DNA of 64,000 bases, taken from Durusdinium trenchii (Eukaryota; Sar; Dinophyceae; Suessiales; Symbiodiniaceae). This document shows positions 10,136 through 22,105 of the stretch, in pieces. The stretch's first letter is position 1. Every line of letters starts with the position of its first letter. The stretch is from positions 1,746,615-1,810,614 of the forward strand of contig CAXAMN010023695.1 in NCBI GenBank assembly GCA_963970005.1, read 5' to 3'. A model generated the notes under the pieces. That model saw only the letters and a program-made list of their open reading frames with translations, did no database searches and was not told the DNA's origin. Made by a program: the position numbers and the translations under genes.

Positions 10136-13100
10136 GCTCCCGGCGACCCCAGCTGCTTGGCGGTCTTGGTGTCCCTCACCGAGCCACCGGTGTGGCCACC
10201 GCCCGCGCCCGAGCCGCCCGAGCTGGTGTGGCCACCGGAGGAGACTGCGGAGGTGAAGGCACCGACTGCGGAGGTGGCTGGAGACGCGGGGTTCTGGATG
10301 CGATGTTTCTTTCAAACTCGAGACTCGGCTCTGATTTGTTTGATGCGTTTCTTTTCTCATCTCTCAACATACAAGGGGAACAAGTTTTCTTTTTGTTTCT
10401 GCATATGCTATGAGAAAAGCCTCATTAGATGACTGACTGTGTGGAGTTGGTGGAGACCTCTCCAGGTGCCGGACACCGCCAAAAAGCCGGCCGTTCCGCC
10501 GCCGGTGCAGACGGAGGCAGCGGGGAGTGCAGGGGGGACCGCCGCCTCGGTGGTTTGTTTTGGTAGAAACGTGGGAGGATGTGCCAGGATGTTTTGAACG
10601 AAGACATGCCAGTAGAGGTTTGTCAAGATCATTTTGGTGTTCCATTGTCCCGTGATGTTCCAATCTCGAGAGAAGGAGGTGATGTTCCTTTTTGGATCCT
10701 TTTGGATTTGTCTTGCGCGGTGGCTCCAAGACCTTTAGTTTTGACATGAGCAACATGTGTGTCTTTTAGGCCCATGTCTCTGTGAGTAGACATCGACTCT
10801 TGAAAAAGAAAGCACTCTCTAAGACTCCTGGAACCAAAGTGACCCAGACCATCCACGTATAACTGATTTCCCCACATTGGGATAGTTTCAGGCTTAATGT
10901 AGTCATGTTATATCATATATATATATTTTTATACACATATTCCAGTCCCATGGATGGTCTGTTTTTCTTTTTTTTTCACCTCTTCTACCAACTCGACGGT
11001 TGGAGGAGCTTTCGCCGTCACGCGAAACTCGCGTGTGATGTGATCTGGTGGATCATCAGGGATTACTAAGCCATATGAGTATTAGGACGCTATTAGTTGG
11101 AGGCCATCGCAAGTAGGTTGGAGGCCATCGCTACTAGTAACAAGAAGCTACTAGTACCAAGAAGCTAGGCTCAGCAAGTGTTGGTGTTTTGCACTCGGTC
11201 GGACCTGCAAGACCCCCAAAGGCCCATCTCATTAACACATGACCAGAAAAAATCCGACTCTTAGGGATCATACATGTTGCTTTGCATGCCAATGGTGGTG
11301 CCCAAACTCTCACTCTCACGTTTTTTTTCTTCTCATGCATATTGATACGACTCAATACTGGACTCCAAACCATATTCCTTTGGAAGGGTGGATGGTTTTC
11401 TCTTGATCCCAAAACTAGAGCATCCAAGTTCTGCTTTTTCCTCGGGTGTTGGCCGGGCCACTGTGGACATCACCACAGCCTTCTTTGGCCGGAGTTCCAC
11501 GTTGGCAGTGGCTTCTGGACGACAAACACTTTACAAAGCGTCGCCCAGCGGAATCAAGCCCTGGAACACACCCCACGGTCTGACGATGCCACCCGAGAAA
11601 ATTCGGATGTCCTGAAGACTTGATTTGGGCGCTAGCAAGAGAGGTTCATCAACACCCAGGTCTCACTCGACCTGCGAGGAAGAACCCCGCGCGGCGACTC
11701 CGCGGTGGGCGACTCCGCGGACACCACGGACAGCACGGCCTTTCACTCCCCGTGTGACACCTGAAGAGGTTGGCCGGAGGGTGGTGGGGAAGGTCCACGA
11801 CTTGGGGGCGAGCTTCGCCACGACTTGGGTGTGAGAATCGGAAGGAGTTTTGAAGGAAGTTGGTTGATTCGAAGATCATCCCCTTAGACCCGGAAAGAGG
11901 AGATTGAGACGATTTTTGTCCACTCCAGCAACAATACTTGCTGATGTGAACGTGGAGAACACAGCTGATCTGAAGTTGAGCGGGGACCAAAGTCAAGATA
12001 TCCTCAATGAGCCTCAATGCATTTTGTATTTCATCGTATAAACTTTTAACCAACCGGTTTCTATCGTGTTCCCCCTCAATGATTCCTCTTTAATATCCTT
12101 TTCCTAGTAACAAGAAGCTACTAGTAGCTCCGGTCCTGGCATCGCTACTAGGAGCAAGGACGTTTCTAGTAGCTCCTGGCCTTACTAGGAGCAAGAAGCT
12201 AGTCACAAGGGCATCGCTACTAGTCACCGGCATCTCTCCAGCGCCCCAGCCGGCTGGTTGTCAAGGCTGCCAGGCGCAAGCAGCAGGAGGAGCTGAAGCT
12301 GGCGCTGGACGCGCAGGTCGCCGAGCCGCTCGGCGAGCGAGCTCTACTCGGCGCCGGTCGTTCGGAGCTACGCTCGGCGTCGTGGCGTCGGTGGGTCGTT
12401 CGGAGACCGACCGGTTTGTCCCACCGAACATGAACCGAATAGACGACGTCAGCCGGAGGTCAACCAACCAGGTACTACTTGGATGTGGCTTTTGACCCAC
12501 AGGCAAGTCGGTTCTGACATGTTCTGACAGATGTCTCTTTGGGAGTTCAAGTGCAGGCAAAGTTTTGTTGGGAAGGATTCGGGGCTACGATGGACTTTGG
12601 ATGGAAAGTCTGTTGGAAGAGCATGTTTTCTCTACAGAAACAGGTGGTGTCCTCCTGTCCCACTTCCAGTGATGTGTTTGGGTTCAGGCTGGGCGCGTGC
12701 CATCTCGCCCGGGTGACCCTTGTTTTGGACCACCAAGTGCACAATGAAAGACATTAATGAAGGTTTTCCTGTCAAGAATACTAGGGATCGGATAGGTTCT
12801 AAGCAAGTGGTGAAGGATTTTGGATCTGCCTTGAGCAGTGGGTCTACCTGTGGGTGCTGTTTGATGCAACATGAGGAAGCGACAGATTGATGAAGAGAAG
12901 AAGCAGCTTGAAGCAGAAGAGGAAGCCAAAGAACGCTTTCTGCCACTTGCTGAGGATCAGAACGCATTTGTTGAGTTCAACATTTGTTTCTTTGTAGATT
13001 TTGTGGGCGCCCCGTGTGGTAGGAACATGTAAGAGCCGTTTCTTCGAGATCTTCGCGTAGATCCCAGATGATTTGCTGCAAGGTTGGATGTGGGCGATGA

Positions 13101-13176
13101 ATTCTTGGAGGAGGCGCGACAGAGGATTCTGGATGAGCATGAGATGCAGCAGAGGCAGACGGAGCAGGAGCAGACG
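10136..13176 (+). CDS. Candidate coiled-coil protein gene (partial model)
   Basis: Six blocks join in phase: 10136-10276 (Pro/Glu-rich, GC donor), 10466-10549 (AKKPAVPPPVQTEAAGS, GT donor), 11679-11792 (TPR repeats as in TPRWATPRTPRTARPFTPR, GT donor), 12266-12324 (RKQQEELKLALDAQVAE, GC donor), 12876-12959 (KRQIDEEKKQLEAEEEAKER, GA donor) and 13083 to about 13176 (DEFLEEARQRILDEHEMQQR). All follow AG|G acceptors. The last three joins are the strongest: the pattern ALDxQVxEK followed by a Lys/Glu helix is what coiled-coil proteins of ciliary type (for example TPH-domain or CCDC66-like proteins) show. The protein would have a proline-rich, disordered N part and a coiled coil. A further exon may lie at 14060-14131. 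The start and stop are not identified; the first two blocks are least certain. Confidence 0.5.
11090..11168. repeat. Dispersed minisatellite cluster (GGAGGCCATCGC / CTACTAGTAACAAG)
   Basis: Two units of TTGGAGGCCATCGC are followed by repeats of CTAGTAACAAGAAGC. Related clusters in either orientation occur at 12105-12225, 45684-45768, 46735-46843 and 53284-53355. It lies between blocks of the candidate coiled-coil gene, so presumably in an intron. Confidence 0.6.
12105..12225. repeat. Dispersed minisatellite cluster (CTACTAG family)
   Basis: Degenerate repeats of CTAGTAGCTCC, CTACTAGGAGCAAG and CATCGCTACTAG, the same family as at 11090-11168 and, inverted, at 45684-45768. It lies in the presumed intron just before the coiled-coil exon at 12266. 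Confidence 0.55.
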
Positions 13177-15579
13177 GCATTCATTGACCTTTGGCCTTTT
13201 GATGTGGCTTATAGGGAATCACAAGCAGATGGCGTCACTAAACACGCATATATCTATGTGCCAAATGTTTAGCAAGAAAAACATTGGGGAAATCATTTGC
13301 ACAAACAGATGGCAACTTGAGCTGACAAAAGATGCAGCATGTTGGGGATTGACTATACATGTCGGGGGTGCTGATTGGAGGGTAGGGGTGCCCATCTCCA
13401 CTCACTGGATGGGTCTAATAGTCACCACATTGGAATTCCTTGACTGATGCATACTAATGTAGACTGTTGATGTTCAAGGGGTTTTACAATTCAACCACCC
13501 GCAGAACCTCGTATCGCTTTGCCTTCCACCCACTACTCGACGCCACAAAGAAATCCGTGCAGACGGCAGGGCGAAAATAATCCCTTCTTTTTATTGGTTG
13601 AAGAACCTGATTGACCGGTTGAAAAGAAGGAGCCCCGGAGTCAGTCTATTTACCCCGAACCTGATTGACCCCTGCTTTGGAGCCAAAACATCGTCTTTTC
13701 TTATCAACAAAGAGATCAAATGGGTTCTATGTCTGGATTTCGTGAACTTGAGAAGATGTCTGTCCTGCGAATGACTTATGTACTCCTTTCTGAACCTCCA
13801 GCCCCCATGAGTCGCGCGTCGCGTCGCGTCGCGCGAACGTCTCTCGCTCATCGCCAACTCTCGCCACAGCTCTCTTCTCCGGCCCCAACGCTGCAACCAT
13901 GTGAAGAACATCCACTGAACGCTCACGCCACCAGGTGTGTGCAGGGAGAACGCCATGACCGATTCCGAACTCACCAGACGAATTGGGCTTCCAGGGCTCT
14001 GGGTTCGGAGACCGATTCGCTTGGCCTTCCAACGGGGGGTGTCGAACTCGGAGCGGCAGGAGTCCCGGTTGATCCGCTGGAACTTGGAGCGCTTCAAGCG
14101 GTCGCAGCAGCTGGTGGAGCTGTGGACACGTGAAGCTGAGTTTTATGCTGCTTGGAAAATGTCATGGCCCATGGCCATTCTTTTTTTGGATGCTCGTGGA
14201 GTCGAAGAAGCTTTCTTGGATGAGGTTCTTGGCTGGTTTTGGGGATGGTTTTGGGAGTTTTCTACCACAAAAAAAAAAATGGTTTCCGTCCAAAAAAATG
14301 ACTCGCAAAGCCAAGCACATGGAAAGACACACCAATGGAAGGAGCTTAAGAAACACATAAACACGATAAAAGAAGGCCCTGTCCCCTTTATCGCCCCTGG
14401 TCCAAGCTTTTGGTTTGTGAAGTCACCAAGTTCGTGAAAACAACTCTTCAACCAAGCCTTGAGTCGTGGGGCGATGGTTTGTTTTGTGTGTCTTAGCCAT
14501 CTCTTTGGGATCCGGAGTCCTTGCTCCGCCTCTTTTGGAACCAAAGGGGGCTCGGCCACAGTACCTGCATCTTTCACCGTGTCCAAGACGGTCTAACCGG
14601 TTGGGACGGTCTGGTTACGTCGTGGCGAATCGTCATTCGCTGCTCGCGGCATCGGGGGCATCCGGCCAACTCTGCCAGGTTCAACGCTTTCTTCTGTGTT
14701 TGTGCTATCAACTTTGAGAGAGGCCTTTACCAAGCCATCATCCACCACCGTGGTTGGTCATGGGATAGACGTACGAAGTCAATCAAACATCAAGAAACTG
14801 AGCTCATCCACCTGGGAGTCGTAGAGCCACCATTTCGGTCACATGAGGTTCCGGGGTCACATGGACTCCCAAAGAATACACATTTCCCCCATAGAGTTTG
14901 ACACATGGAGTCGATGCTATAGCCTTTTCCTCTGCGTTCGCCCCAGGTGACTTGGGGTTCTATGTCAATTTCTATGCCAACACCCTCTTAGATATTCTTA
15001 GATAGTATAGATTATAGATGCCCGAAAGAACAAGACTCCATCCACTCTGCCCCACTCTGCCCTTCAGGGTTCCCATGAAACCACTGGATGGGATTCCAAA
15101 AGCATCGGGCCACTGGAGTGTTGGTGTTGTCACCTAGGCTGAAGAGCTGAAGAGCCTGGCGCCACAAATGGAGCCGCAGGCGGCGAAAGGAAACAAGAAG
15201 GGGGTCTATCTTGAGATTCTCTCTTGCCAGTTGTGGAGCTCCCATCCCCAATCCATATTCCATCTTGGCTTCGGGATGTGTGTGATAGCAGCCTAGTTGG
15301 AGGCTTGAACAAAATGACACATGGCACCATGTCACAGAAACAGCATTTTAACACCCATTTGTACCACCAAGTGCCCCCTGTGCCCCCTGTGCCTCGACCC
15401 GTCCAAGCAGACATCGTGACCGTTGCGGCGGGGTTTCGCTCCGTCTGAGGCGGCTTCATGGGGACCTGTGGTCAATCCCTGGGCACGAAGAAGCGAGGAC
15501 ATCCATCCAGAATCGAGGCAGCGTTGGCGACGGCCAGGGCAACCAGGGGGCTTGCCCCACATCATAGTCCCTTATGGAT
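13177..15579. other. Spacer, one possible exon at 14060-14131
   Basis: After CGGCAG, bases 14060-14131 read ESRLIRWNLERFKRSQQLVE and a few more charged residues before a possible GA donor. This would suit the coiled-coil candidate upstream, but the join is not proven. A fragment resembling one end of the TGTAGACT inverted-repeat family is at about 13460. The remainder (13200-14040 and 14250-15579) shows no supported gene. Confidence 0.3.
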
Positions 15580-15651
15580 CCACATAGCGCCCCCCCATAT
15601 GAACAGGACTTCCAGTTCAAATGGATGGGTCCACCAATCAAGAGTCTACAT
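15580..15651. mobile_element. Miniature inverted-repeat element, TGTAGACTCTTG type (partial)
   Basis: Shares the core CCCCATATGAA..CAG.ACTTCCAGTTCAA and the right end AGAGTCTACAT with the fuller copies at 48092-48190 and 52576-52691. The left terminal repeat is missing or decayed. It is non-coding. Confidence 0.5.
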
Positions 15652-16840
15652 GATGGATCCACTGCCTTCCGAAACGTTTCGTGTTCGACACCCGCGTCGT
15701 GAGGGGCCCGACCTGAGGGTCCGTCCTGCGGTACGACCCGCGTCGTTCCTTCATGTCATACCTCCGTACGGTACGAAGCGTTCAACGTTCCACGCCATGG
15801 CGAAGCTCTTTCGTTGTCTTTGGTTATTTCCTTTGCATGAAGCCGAGCATCACTCTTCAAGAAAGCTTACGCTCAGTTGGAGGACCTGCATGTAGACAGG
15901 TTCAGATCGGTTCAAATGAAGCAAGTTGTTTTTGTTGCGGCACCGACCGTGACAGGCTTTCAAGGAATCACCCTCCTCCCTTGCTTCTTTTTTAGAGCAA
16001 TTCCGGCGGTTTGTTTTGCGGATTGACTTGCCGGCCATGAATCATGGCGCAAGCTGTGAAGGGTGTTGATTGTGGGGTTGTGGGGAAACGGCCTCATGCT
16101 CTGAGGCATTGTGAACTTCTATGAACGGTTTGGCCCAGCAAAGTAAAAGCCACAGAATCAGAAGACAAGACTCAGCCCTGCAAGCGGAATGGGAGAAACA
16201 TTAGTTTGAATGGGTGTCAAGGACGTGAAGATGCACCAGGAACGCCGACGTTGGCCGAGTCTTACTGATCGAAACGATATACTCTGGGAAGCAAACGGAG
16301 CTAGCTCTTCATGGCTGCTCTTGGCCTGTTGCCTGTGAGGCCTGGCCTCACTGTTTCAGCCATTGCTGAAACGGCCGAAACGGCAGAGGAGTTTGCTGTG
16401 GCATCTTGGTGCAAAGCGGCAGCCTCCCCAAACATTGCAGGAGATTGCAGGAAAGCAGTCGTCCATGGAATCAGGAGAATGAGGTTGTTTGGCGAGTCCA
16501 TCTTCCAATACTGTACGTAGGCGCCTCTGTTTGATGCATCAACAGATCTACATGAGTGGTTTATATTAACAGGTTTCTATGTTCAACACTCCAGGGCCTT
16601 TGAACAGCTGGTCCGGTGGTGGGTCAAGCCTCCTTCTAGAGGCATGAGTCATGCGAATTGCGGCAGGAACATCCGTTGGTGCCGCCTTCTCGCGGATTTA
16701 CATCCTACTGTTAATTGAAGTACACCATCAGGACATACTATAGATCTAAACAAGGATGAAGTACCCTATAACTCTATCTTGTAGCTGAGGATTCATCCAT
16801 GTTTCTAAACTTGTTCTTAGGGTCTGATAGAACTGGATGA
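15652..16840. other. Spacer without supported gene
   Basis: Mixed-composition DNA. Short open frames exist, but none has a recognisable domain, coding-like composition on a single frame, or paired splice sites that could be chained. Confidence 0.4.
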
Positions 16841-17179
16841 GTCCGCTACGGATCCCCTCTGCGATCCCAGACCACTCTCCACGCCAAGGACCAGATCTCA
16901 AGGGGAAGAGGATCGGACGTTCCATCGGAGAGAGATCCGGAGCACCGAGAAGAAGCTGATCAGCCAAGACCAGAAGAGCCACCTCTGGAAGAGCCAGAAG
17001 AACCCGAGGATCAGATGGAAGATCCACCTCAGGCAGCTCAGGATCAGAATGATCACACCATCCTGAACGCAGTGCTTCCAAACCTAGATCCAGATGGGTC
17101 AGATGCAGGTGATTCAGCAGGCTCTGGAGCTTCTCCAGTTGAAGATGACGCTCTTGAAGCAGGTGATGTGGGTGGGTGA
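16841..17179 (+). other. Acidic proline-rich open frame, possible exon
   Basis: The frame is open for 112 codons from just after a TGA to a TGA at 17177 and has no ATG at its start. It contains SERDPEHREEADQPRPEEPP, then further PEE repeats, NDHTILNAVLPNLDPDGSD and a Gly/Ser/Ala-rich end. The composition suggests a disordered linker in a larger protein. The opposite strand is also open over about 17081-16746 with a protein-like reading, so the coding strand is not settled. No domain is recognised. Confidence 0.35.
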
Positions 17180-17273
17180 AGCTGGTTCAGCAGGAAGAGT
17201 ACGAACCTGGGAATGAGGGGTTCAGGATCCGCGGCACGATGCATAGGCATTAGAGATTGCATGAGATTGCAAA

Positions 17274-17759
17274 TTGGGAGGGTTGAACAGTCTCATCCAG
17301 CTTCAATCATACTCGTCTGGACCTGACGTTTGGACCACACTTGTCTTACGACCTTTTGGTCAACCCGGAACCCTTTCAGGTGATCCTTCACCCGCGACTG
17401 CTGGCCGCCCTTCCCACCCAGCTGGCCAGCCCTCAGTGCAAGAGCTCCTGGCGCCGACCGATCCTCCGGTCGCCCCGACCGACCCTCCGGTCGCCCCGGG
17501 TCCCGCCGGACCGGCCGCCGCTGCCGGTGCGGCCGCGGCGGCTGAAGAGGCACAGTGGCGGCAGGTGTTGCGGCAGGTGCGGCGGCACCTCTACGCTGCG
17601 TGCTGTGCGCGGCTGGCGCGGCAGGCGGCCCTGGCGCCGGTGGCGGAGGTGGATCTGGGCGACTTCTTCAAAGGGCTGACTGAGGCGAAGCGCCAGGACG
17701 TAGGGCCCGAAGGGAGAGTGGAGAGTGGGGTTGTGAGTTATGAACAGATTTTGTTGTGA
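17274..17759 (+). other. Long open frame, Ala/Pro-rich, unknown
   Basis: 161 codons, open to a TGA. The middle has two copies of PTDPPVAP and an alanine run, followed by EEAQWRQVLRQVRRHLYAAC and VAEVDLGDFFKGLTEAKR. The second half reads like a helical protein segment. It may be one or two exons of an unknown gene; other frames are also fairly open because of the high GC content. No family is recognised. Confidence 0.3.
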
Positions 17760-20700
17760 ATGTTGAGAACAAGGTGGCAGAAGCAAGGCTCGCATGCATG
17801 TCGAAAGCAATCAGATACAATAAGCCATGCTCATGTTCATACCAAACTCATACAACATACCACAACGTGTAAAAAGCATATGCAGTACGGTTATGAATAT
17901 AGACACGACATTAAACAAATCGTACATATATATATATATATCTATATCAAGATAAGTATCACTTCAACTTTCCAGCAAAAGGAGGGCAACCCCTCTTTAA
18001 ACAGAGGGCGTTCATCGCTTTCTCTCTTCCCTCTTTGTTCTTTTCCAAGCCTGGCTCCTCCAGGGCAACCCGTCCGCAGGAGGAGACCGGAGACGCAGCG
18101 AGACCGGAGACCGGGCGACGTTCGGCGTATTCCTGGCGGATTGCGACGGATGTGCTCGAGGCCGGGGGGGGCGAGATGCAGCGACCGGAGGCGTGATGCA
18201 GCGGCACGTGAACGGGTACCTTGGGTGCCATCAGTTCACCGAGTTGGGGATTGAAGCAAGAAGCTATTGGAAGCTGTTGGATTCTCTCCAGTGAAGAGCC
18301 GACTCGACCTTCTACCTGCATGGGTACAGACTAGTCTATACTACTAACTATATGAAATCTAAAATCCTCTGACCGATGTTCACCGGGAGTCACTTAGGCT
18401 CAGTGTCCTGAGCCGAAAGACCCTGAGCCTACAGTGTCCTGGCTCAAGACGCCTTGGTGGTGTCTTGCCTCCTTCGTCTCTTCAGGCCAAGGAGACCTCT
18501 TCGGAGGTTCCACCACTTTCTTCTCTCCCCACCCGGAACCAAGGGTGTTGAACCCCGGAGCCCGGTGGCGGAGGCCCAGCAACTGGGCTCCAGACCCTTG
18601 GAGGTGGCTCTGGAGTCGGGGGCTCCAAGGAGGGAGGATGAGGTGAGGGGGCCGGCTCTGGCGCGCCTTTTTGCATGGTTATTTTTGTGGAAGATAAGTG
18701 AAGAGTCTCTAAGAATGCTTGTTTCAAGTTTGCAACTGGACACGGAAGATGATTCTTGAGTTTCTGTTGGTATGGGAACACGATGTCAGATGCCATGTCC
18801 CCGCAGCCTGCAAACCACCTCTGATCGGAAGTCAGCCATGCCTTTTTCAGCAGAGAAAGACCTACACCATGTTACACTCTAACTCACATTCCATGGGAAG
18901 GTGGATGGCAGACGACTTCCCTCCAACGGGGGTCACTCCGATGCCGGGGGTTGGGTCTCGAGTGTACCCTCTTTCTGAAAGCCTTGGCAGGCGCCAGTTT
19001 CGCCCGGGGGTCGTTTGGTCGCTCCAACTGCTCCAGCGACCGATCCGGCTCACCACCGGATTCTCCGGGAATGCTGACAGGGATGCACTGGCAAGTGCAA
19101 CATGCCAGAGGTGTATGGTGCGTTCTTCAAGATATGTGACCCGCAGCGAAACATACATGTTGAACGCAGATGGATATAGATGGAGTTACAGTGCCCCCCC
19201 CATTAGATAGAACTGTGAATTGATCCTTCTAGAACACTGTTTGGAAGCTGTTTCTGTCCGTCTCCTTCTCCCCGGCTCGACCTCTGTCGACCTCTGAAAG
19301 CACTTGCTGCGAAGCCAGGAGCTGCCTGCTCCGTCCGTTGAGGAAGCAGTCCCAATGGTCTGGGAACACAGGGGCTTGAAGTCGATCGAAGGCTCGGATG
19401 AAGCCAGCAATCTCAACAACTCTCAAAGTGGCCACTAAAACCATCAATGAGCACTGCCACTCAGTTTGAGTCCACTTGCCTGTTTGAGTCGGTGCTTGGA
19501 GGATCATTTGTTTCAAGACGATGTACAGTCATCAATCAGCGCTAGCGGCTTAGGTCACAGATATATAGCGAGAAGAAGGTCAAAAAACCATCGTGTATAG
19601 TGAGAGTGCACATCCTAGAACAACTTGTGTGTTTCGTGTTCGGACTCCGGCACACGGGTCGACTCTGTCCGATGCGATGTGGTAGGTTTTCCAAGGTGTG
19701 AGCTTCGTTTCCGTGCTGCGCGAGACGCACGAGATGTCCGGGTGTTTCCGTTCATCTCCCGCAGGTGTCAGGTCTGCTCAGTCGACTGAAGCCGATCCTC
19801 CCGGTCGGACCGAAGGCGAACGGAGAACGCTGCGACTCCCTACTCCCTGCTACACCCCCTTGCGACCCAGGGCTTGCCCCTGCCTCCCCTTGCCACCCAG
19901 GGCCTGTTGCTGTGCCAAAGCAGTTGGGGGGTGTTTCTGAGCCAAACGGCCCATCCACTCATCATCCACTCAGCAGCCGAGTCGCGGGTTCACCCCGACT
20001 CATGACTCCGCGACTCGGTTCTTCGACTCGGTGTCTTTTTGGGAATCACTGGGCCCGGCATGCAGGGCCAAGTGGCGTATTCGATGTTTTTCCTTCTCTT
20101 TTTCCTCGTGTTGCAAACCGTAAGCGAAGAATCGAAGGAAAGAGAACATGCATCCACTGCTGCAAAGGGGTTTCAGACCTTTGATGAGTCACGACGTCGT
20201 ATTCTGGGGGAATTCTGAGGATCACGACATCAGCGAACACGTTCCCCTCGGATATCAAGGAGACCAGGTTGCACCTTCCACTCAGCGCTGCACACCGTCG
20301 CTAAGGGTGGACGCGAAGGTGGTCGAACAGGCGCGTGGCGAAGGTGGTCGAACAGGGCCTCAGCACTTGGATCATGACCTTTCACGGAAAAGACCAAGGC
20401 TTTAAACATGAGAGCCCACCAGGACGTTCCCAGTGACCTTTTGAGATTCTCAGAATGAGGTCACTTAGGCCTAGAAAAGGTCACTTGCCAATCCTCAAAA
20501 AAGGTCACCAGTGGAAGGTCCTGGCAGTTTTCTTCTCACATGTTTCAGGGTCCTTCCCAAAACCGGGCATGGAACACTCCGCGTGAACCATGAAGCCGCG
20601 TGTCTACCCCGAGCTGCTCCGGTCTACCCCGGCGAAGCAAGCGCCTATCGATCCGCGCGGATCGAAGCGCAGCGCTCGGCGGATCGAGCACTGCCGGGCC

Positions 20701-21432
20701 GCAGGTGTTTCAGCTGAAGTTGGTGAAACGCATCGACCTGCTACGAAACCCAGAGATGAGAGTGAGAGAAAGAGCGGGCGAAGAAACCGATGGCCCCGCG
20801 GGGTTGTGACCCTGGTCTTGGCACGGGTCTTTTTCTTTTTCAGGTGGGTTCACATGGTTCACGTCAGATGAGCATTTTGGGGTCCTCGTTTGGAGAAAAA
20901 CATGGCAGACACATGCAGAAACACTCCACTGAGGTGTTTTTGTCAAACAGCAGTGGTGTTTTCATATCTTCACACTGCTGAGCACTGCCATGCTGCTCAG
21001 CATTCTGGTGAGACGATTGAATTGAATTCGCACGTGTTGGATTCATGGTGAGATGGCAAGCGCGGTTATTCACAAATAACATTCAGGCTCCGATGCAAAC
21101 ACCTTGCTTGGACCATGATTCCTGATATACCAGGATTTGGATTTGTCCGCGGACTTGTGAATGAGTAGACTGTTTATTAGGCAATTGACCCCCCACAATA
21201 TGAACAGGATTGAACACTGTAGATTGAATAGGATTTACAATCAAATTGGGTGAGTTCTTATTGATTTGTCGTCTACACTACTACCTGGACCCCTCAAGGC
21301 TCCGGCGCGTGTTGCTGATGAGCGAGAGCCGCCTGCTGTCGCCCTTCCTGGTGGAGGCACGGCGGGTTTTGGCTCCGAGAGGACGCCATTTTGTCTGGTG
21401 GATCAACATCCTGCCACAGAGAAGGGGGATCT
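17760..21432. other. Spacer with coding-like fragments
   Basis: No gene can be defined. A (TA)n tract is at 17924-17942. Short GC-rich blocks at about 18070-18290, 18520-18660, 19760-19950 and 20695-20810 (after GCCGCAG, reads VFQLKLVKRIDLLRNPEMRV) look like possible exons but do not chain. At 20427-20512 the motif GGTCACTT recurs in direct and inverted copies (AGGTCACTTAGG, AAAGGTCACTTG, AAGGTCACC), function unknown. Confidence 0.3.
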
Positions 21433-22105
21433 ACCTGCAGGGAAGGGATAAAGTCGAGTTCCGCAACTGCGCAGGATTCCGCAACTAGGATTCCGCAACT
21501 AGGATTCCGCAACTGTTTGGTCGGATTCCGCAACTGGGATTCCGCAACTGGGATTCCGAAACTGGATTCCGCAACTAGGATTCCGCAACTAGAATTCCGC
21601 AACTAGGATTCCGCAACTAGGATTCCGAAACTAGGATTCCGCAACTGTCAAGATTCCGCAACTAGGATTCTGCAACTGGGATTCCGCAACTGGCGTTCCG
21701 CAACTAGGATTCCGCAACATTGTGGACCCCCTCACTAGGATTCCGCAACTTTGTGAATGATGAGGGGTGTCAAGATCACACGATGGGGACAAGGGGGGGT
21801 TGGGGGGTGGGGGGGTTGGGTGGGGGGCTAATGACGTTGGTTTGGATGTGCTTCGAAGGTGATGTCACAGGCACACACGCTATCGCATGATGTGGAGATC
21901 ACCAGTTGCAAGTTTCAGAAGGCAAGTTGCAGAATCTGACTTTCCAGTTTCAGAATACCAGTTGCAGAATCTGACTTTCCAGTTTCAGAATACCAGTTTC
22001 AGAATCCAAGTTTCAGAACCCTAGTTTCAGAACCCCAGTTTCAGAACCCTAGTTTCAGAATCCGACCGATTAGTTTCCGAATCCGGCTCTAACCTGCAGG
22101 GAAGG
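21433..22105. mobile_element. Composite inverted-array element A (foldback-like)
   Basis: The element is bounded by a perfect 14-base direct repeat, ACCTGCAGGGAAGG, at 21433-21446 and 22092-22105. Inside, about 19 units of GATTCC(G)CAACT run left to right at 21455-21752. A 147-base core contains long G runs and CTAATGACGT. Then about 11 units of AGTTTCAGAATC, the same unit in opposite orientation, run at 21900-22085. A second element with the same plan lies at 41866-42486. There is no coding capacity. Terminal repeats built from short tandem units are the hallmark of foldback transposons; the direct repeat would be the target duplication. Relation to introner elements, known in dinoflagellates, is also possible. 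Confidence 0.6.

Noticed and set aside
21455..22085. CRISPR array
   Set aside because: Units are 12-14 bases with no unique spacers of constant length, the two halves face each other, and the genome is eukaryotic.
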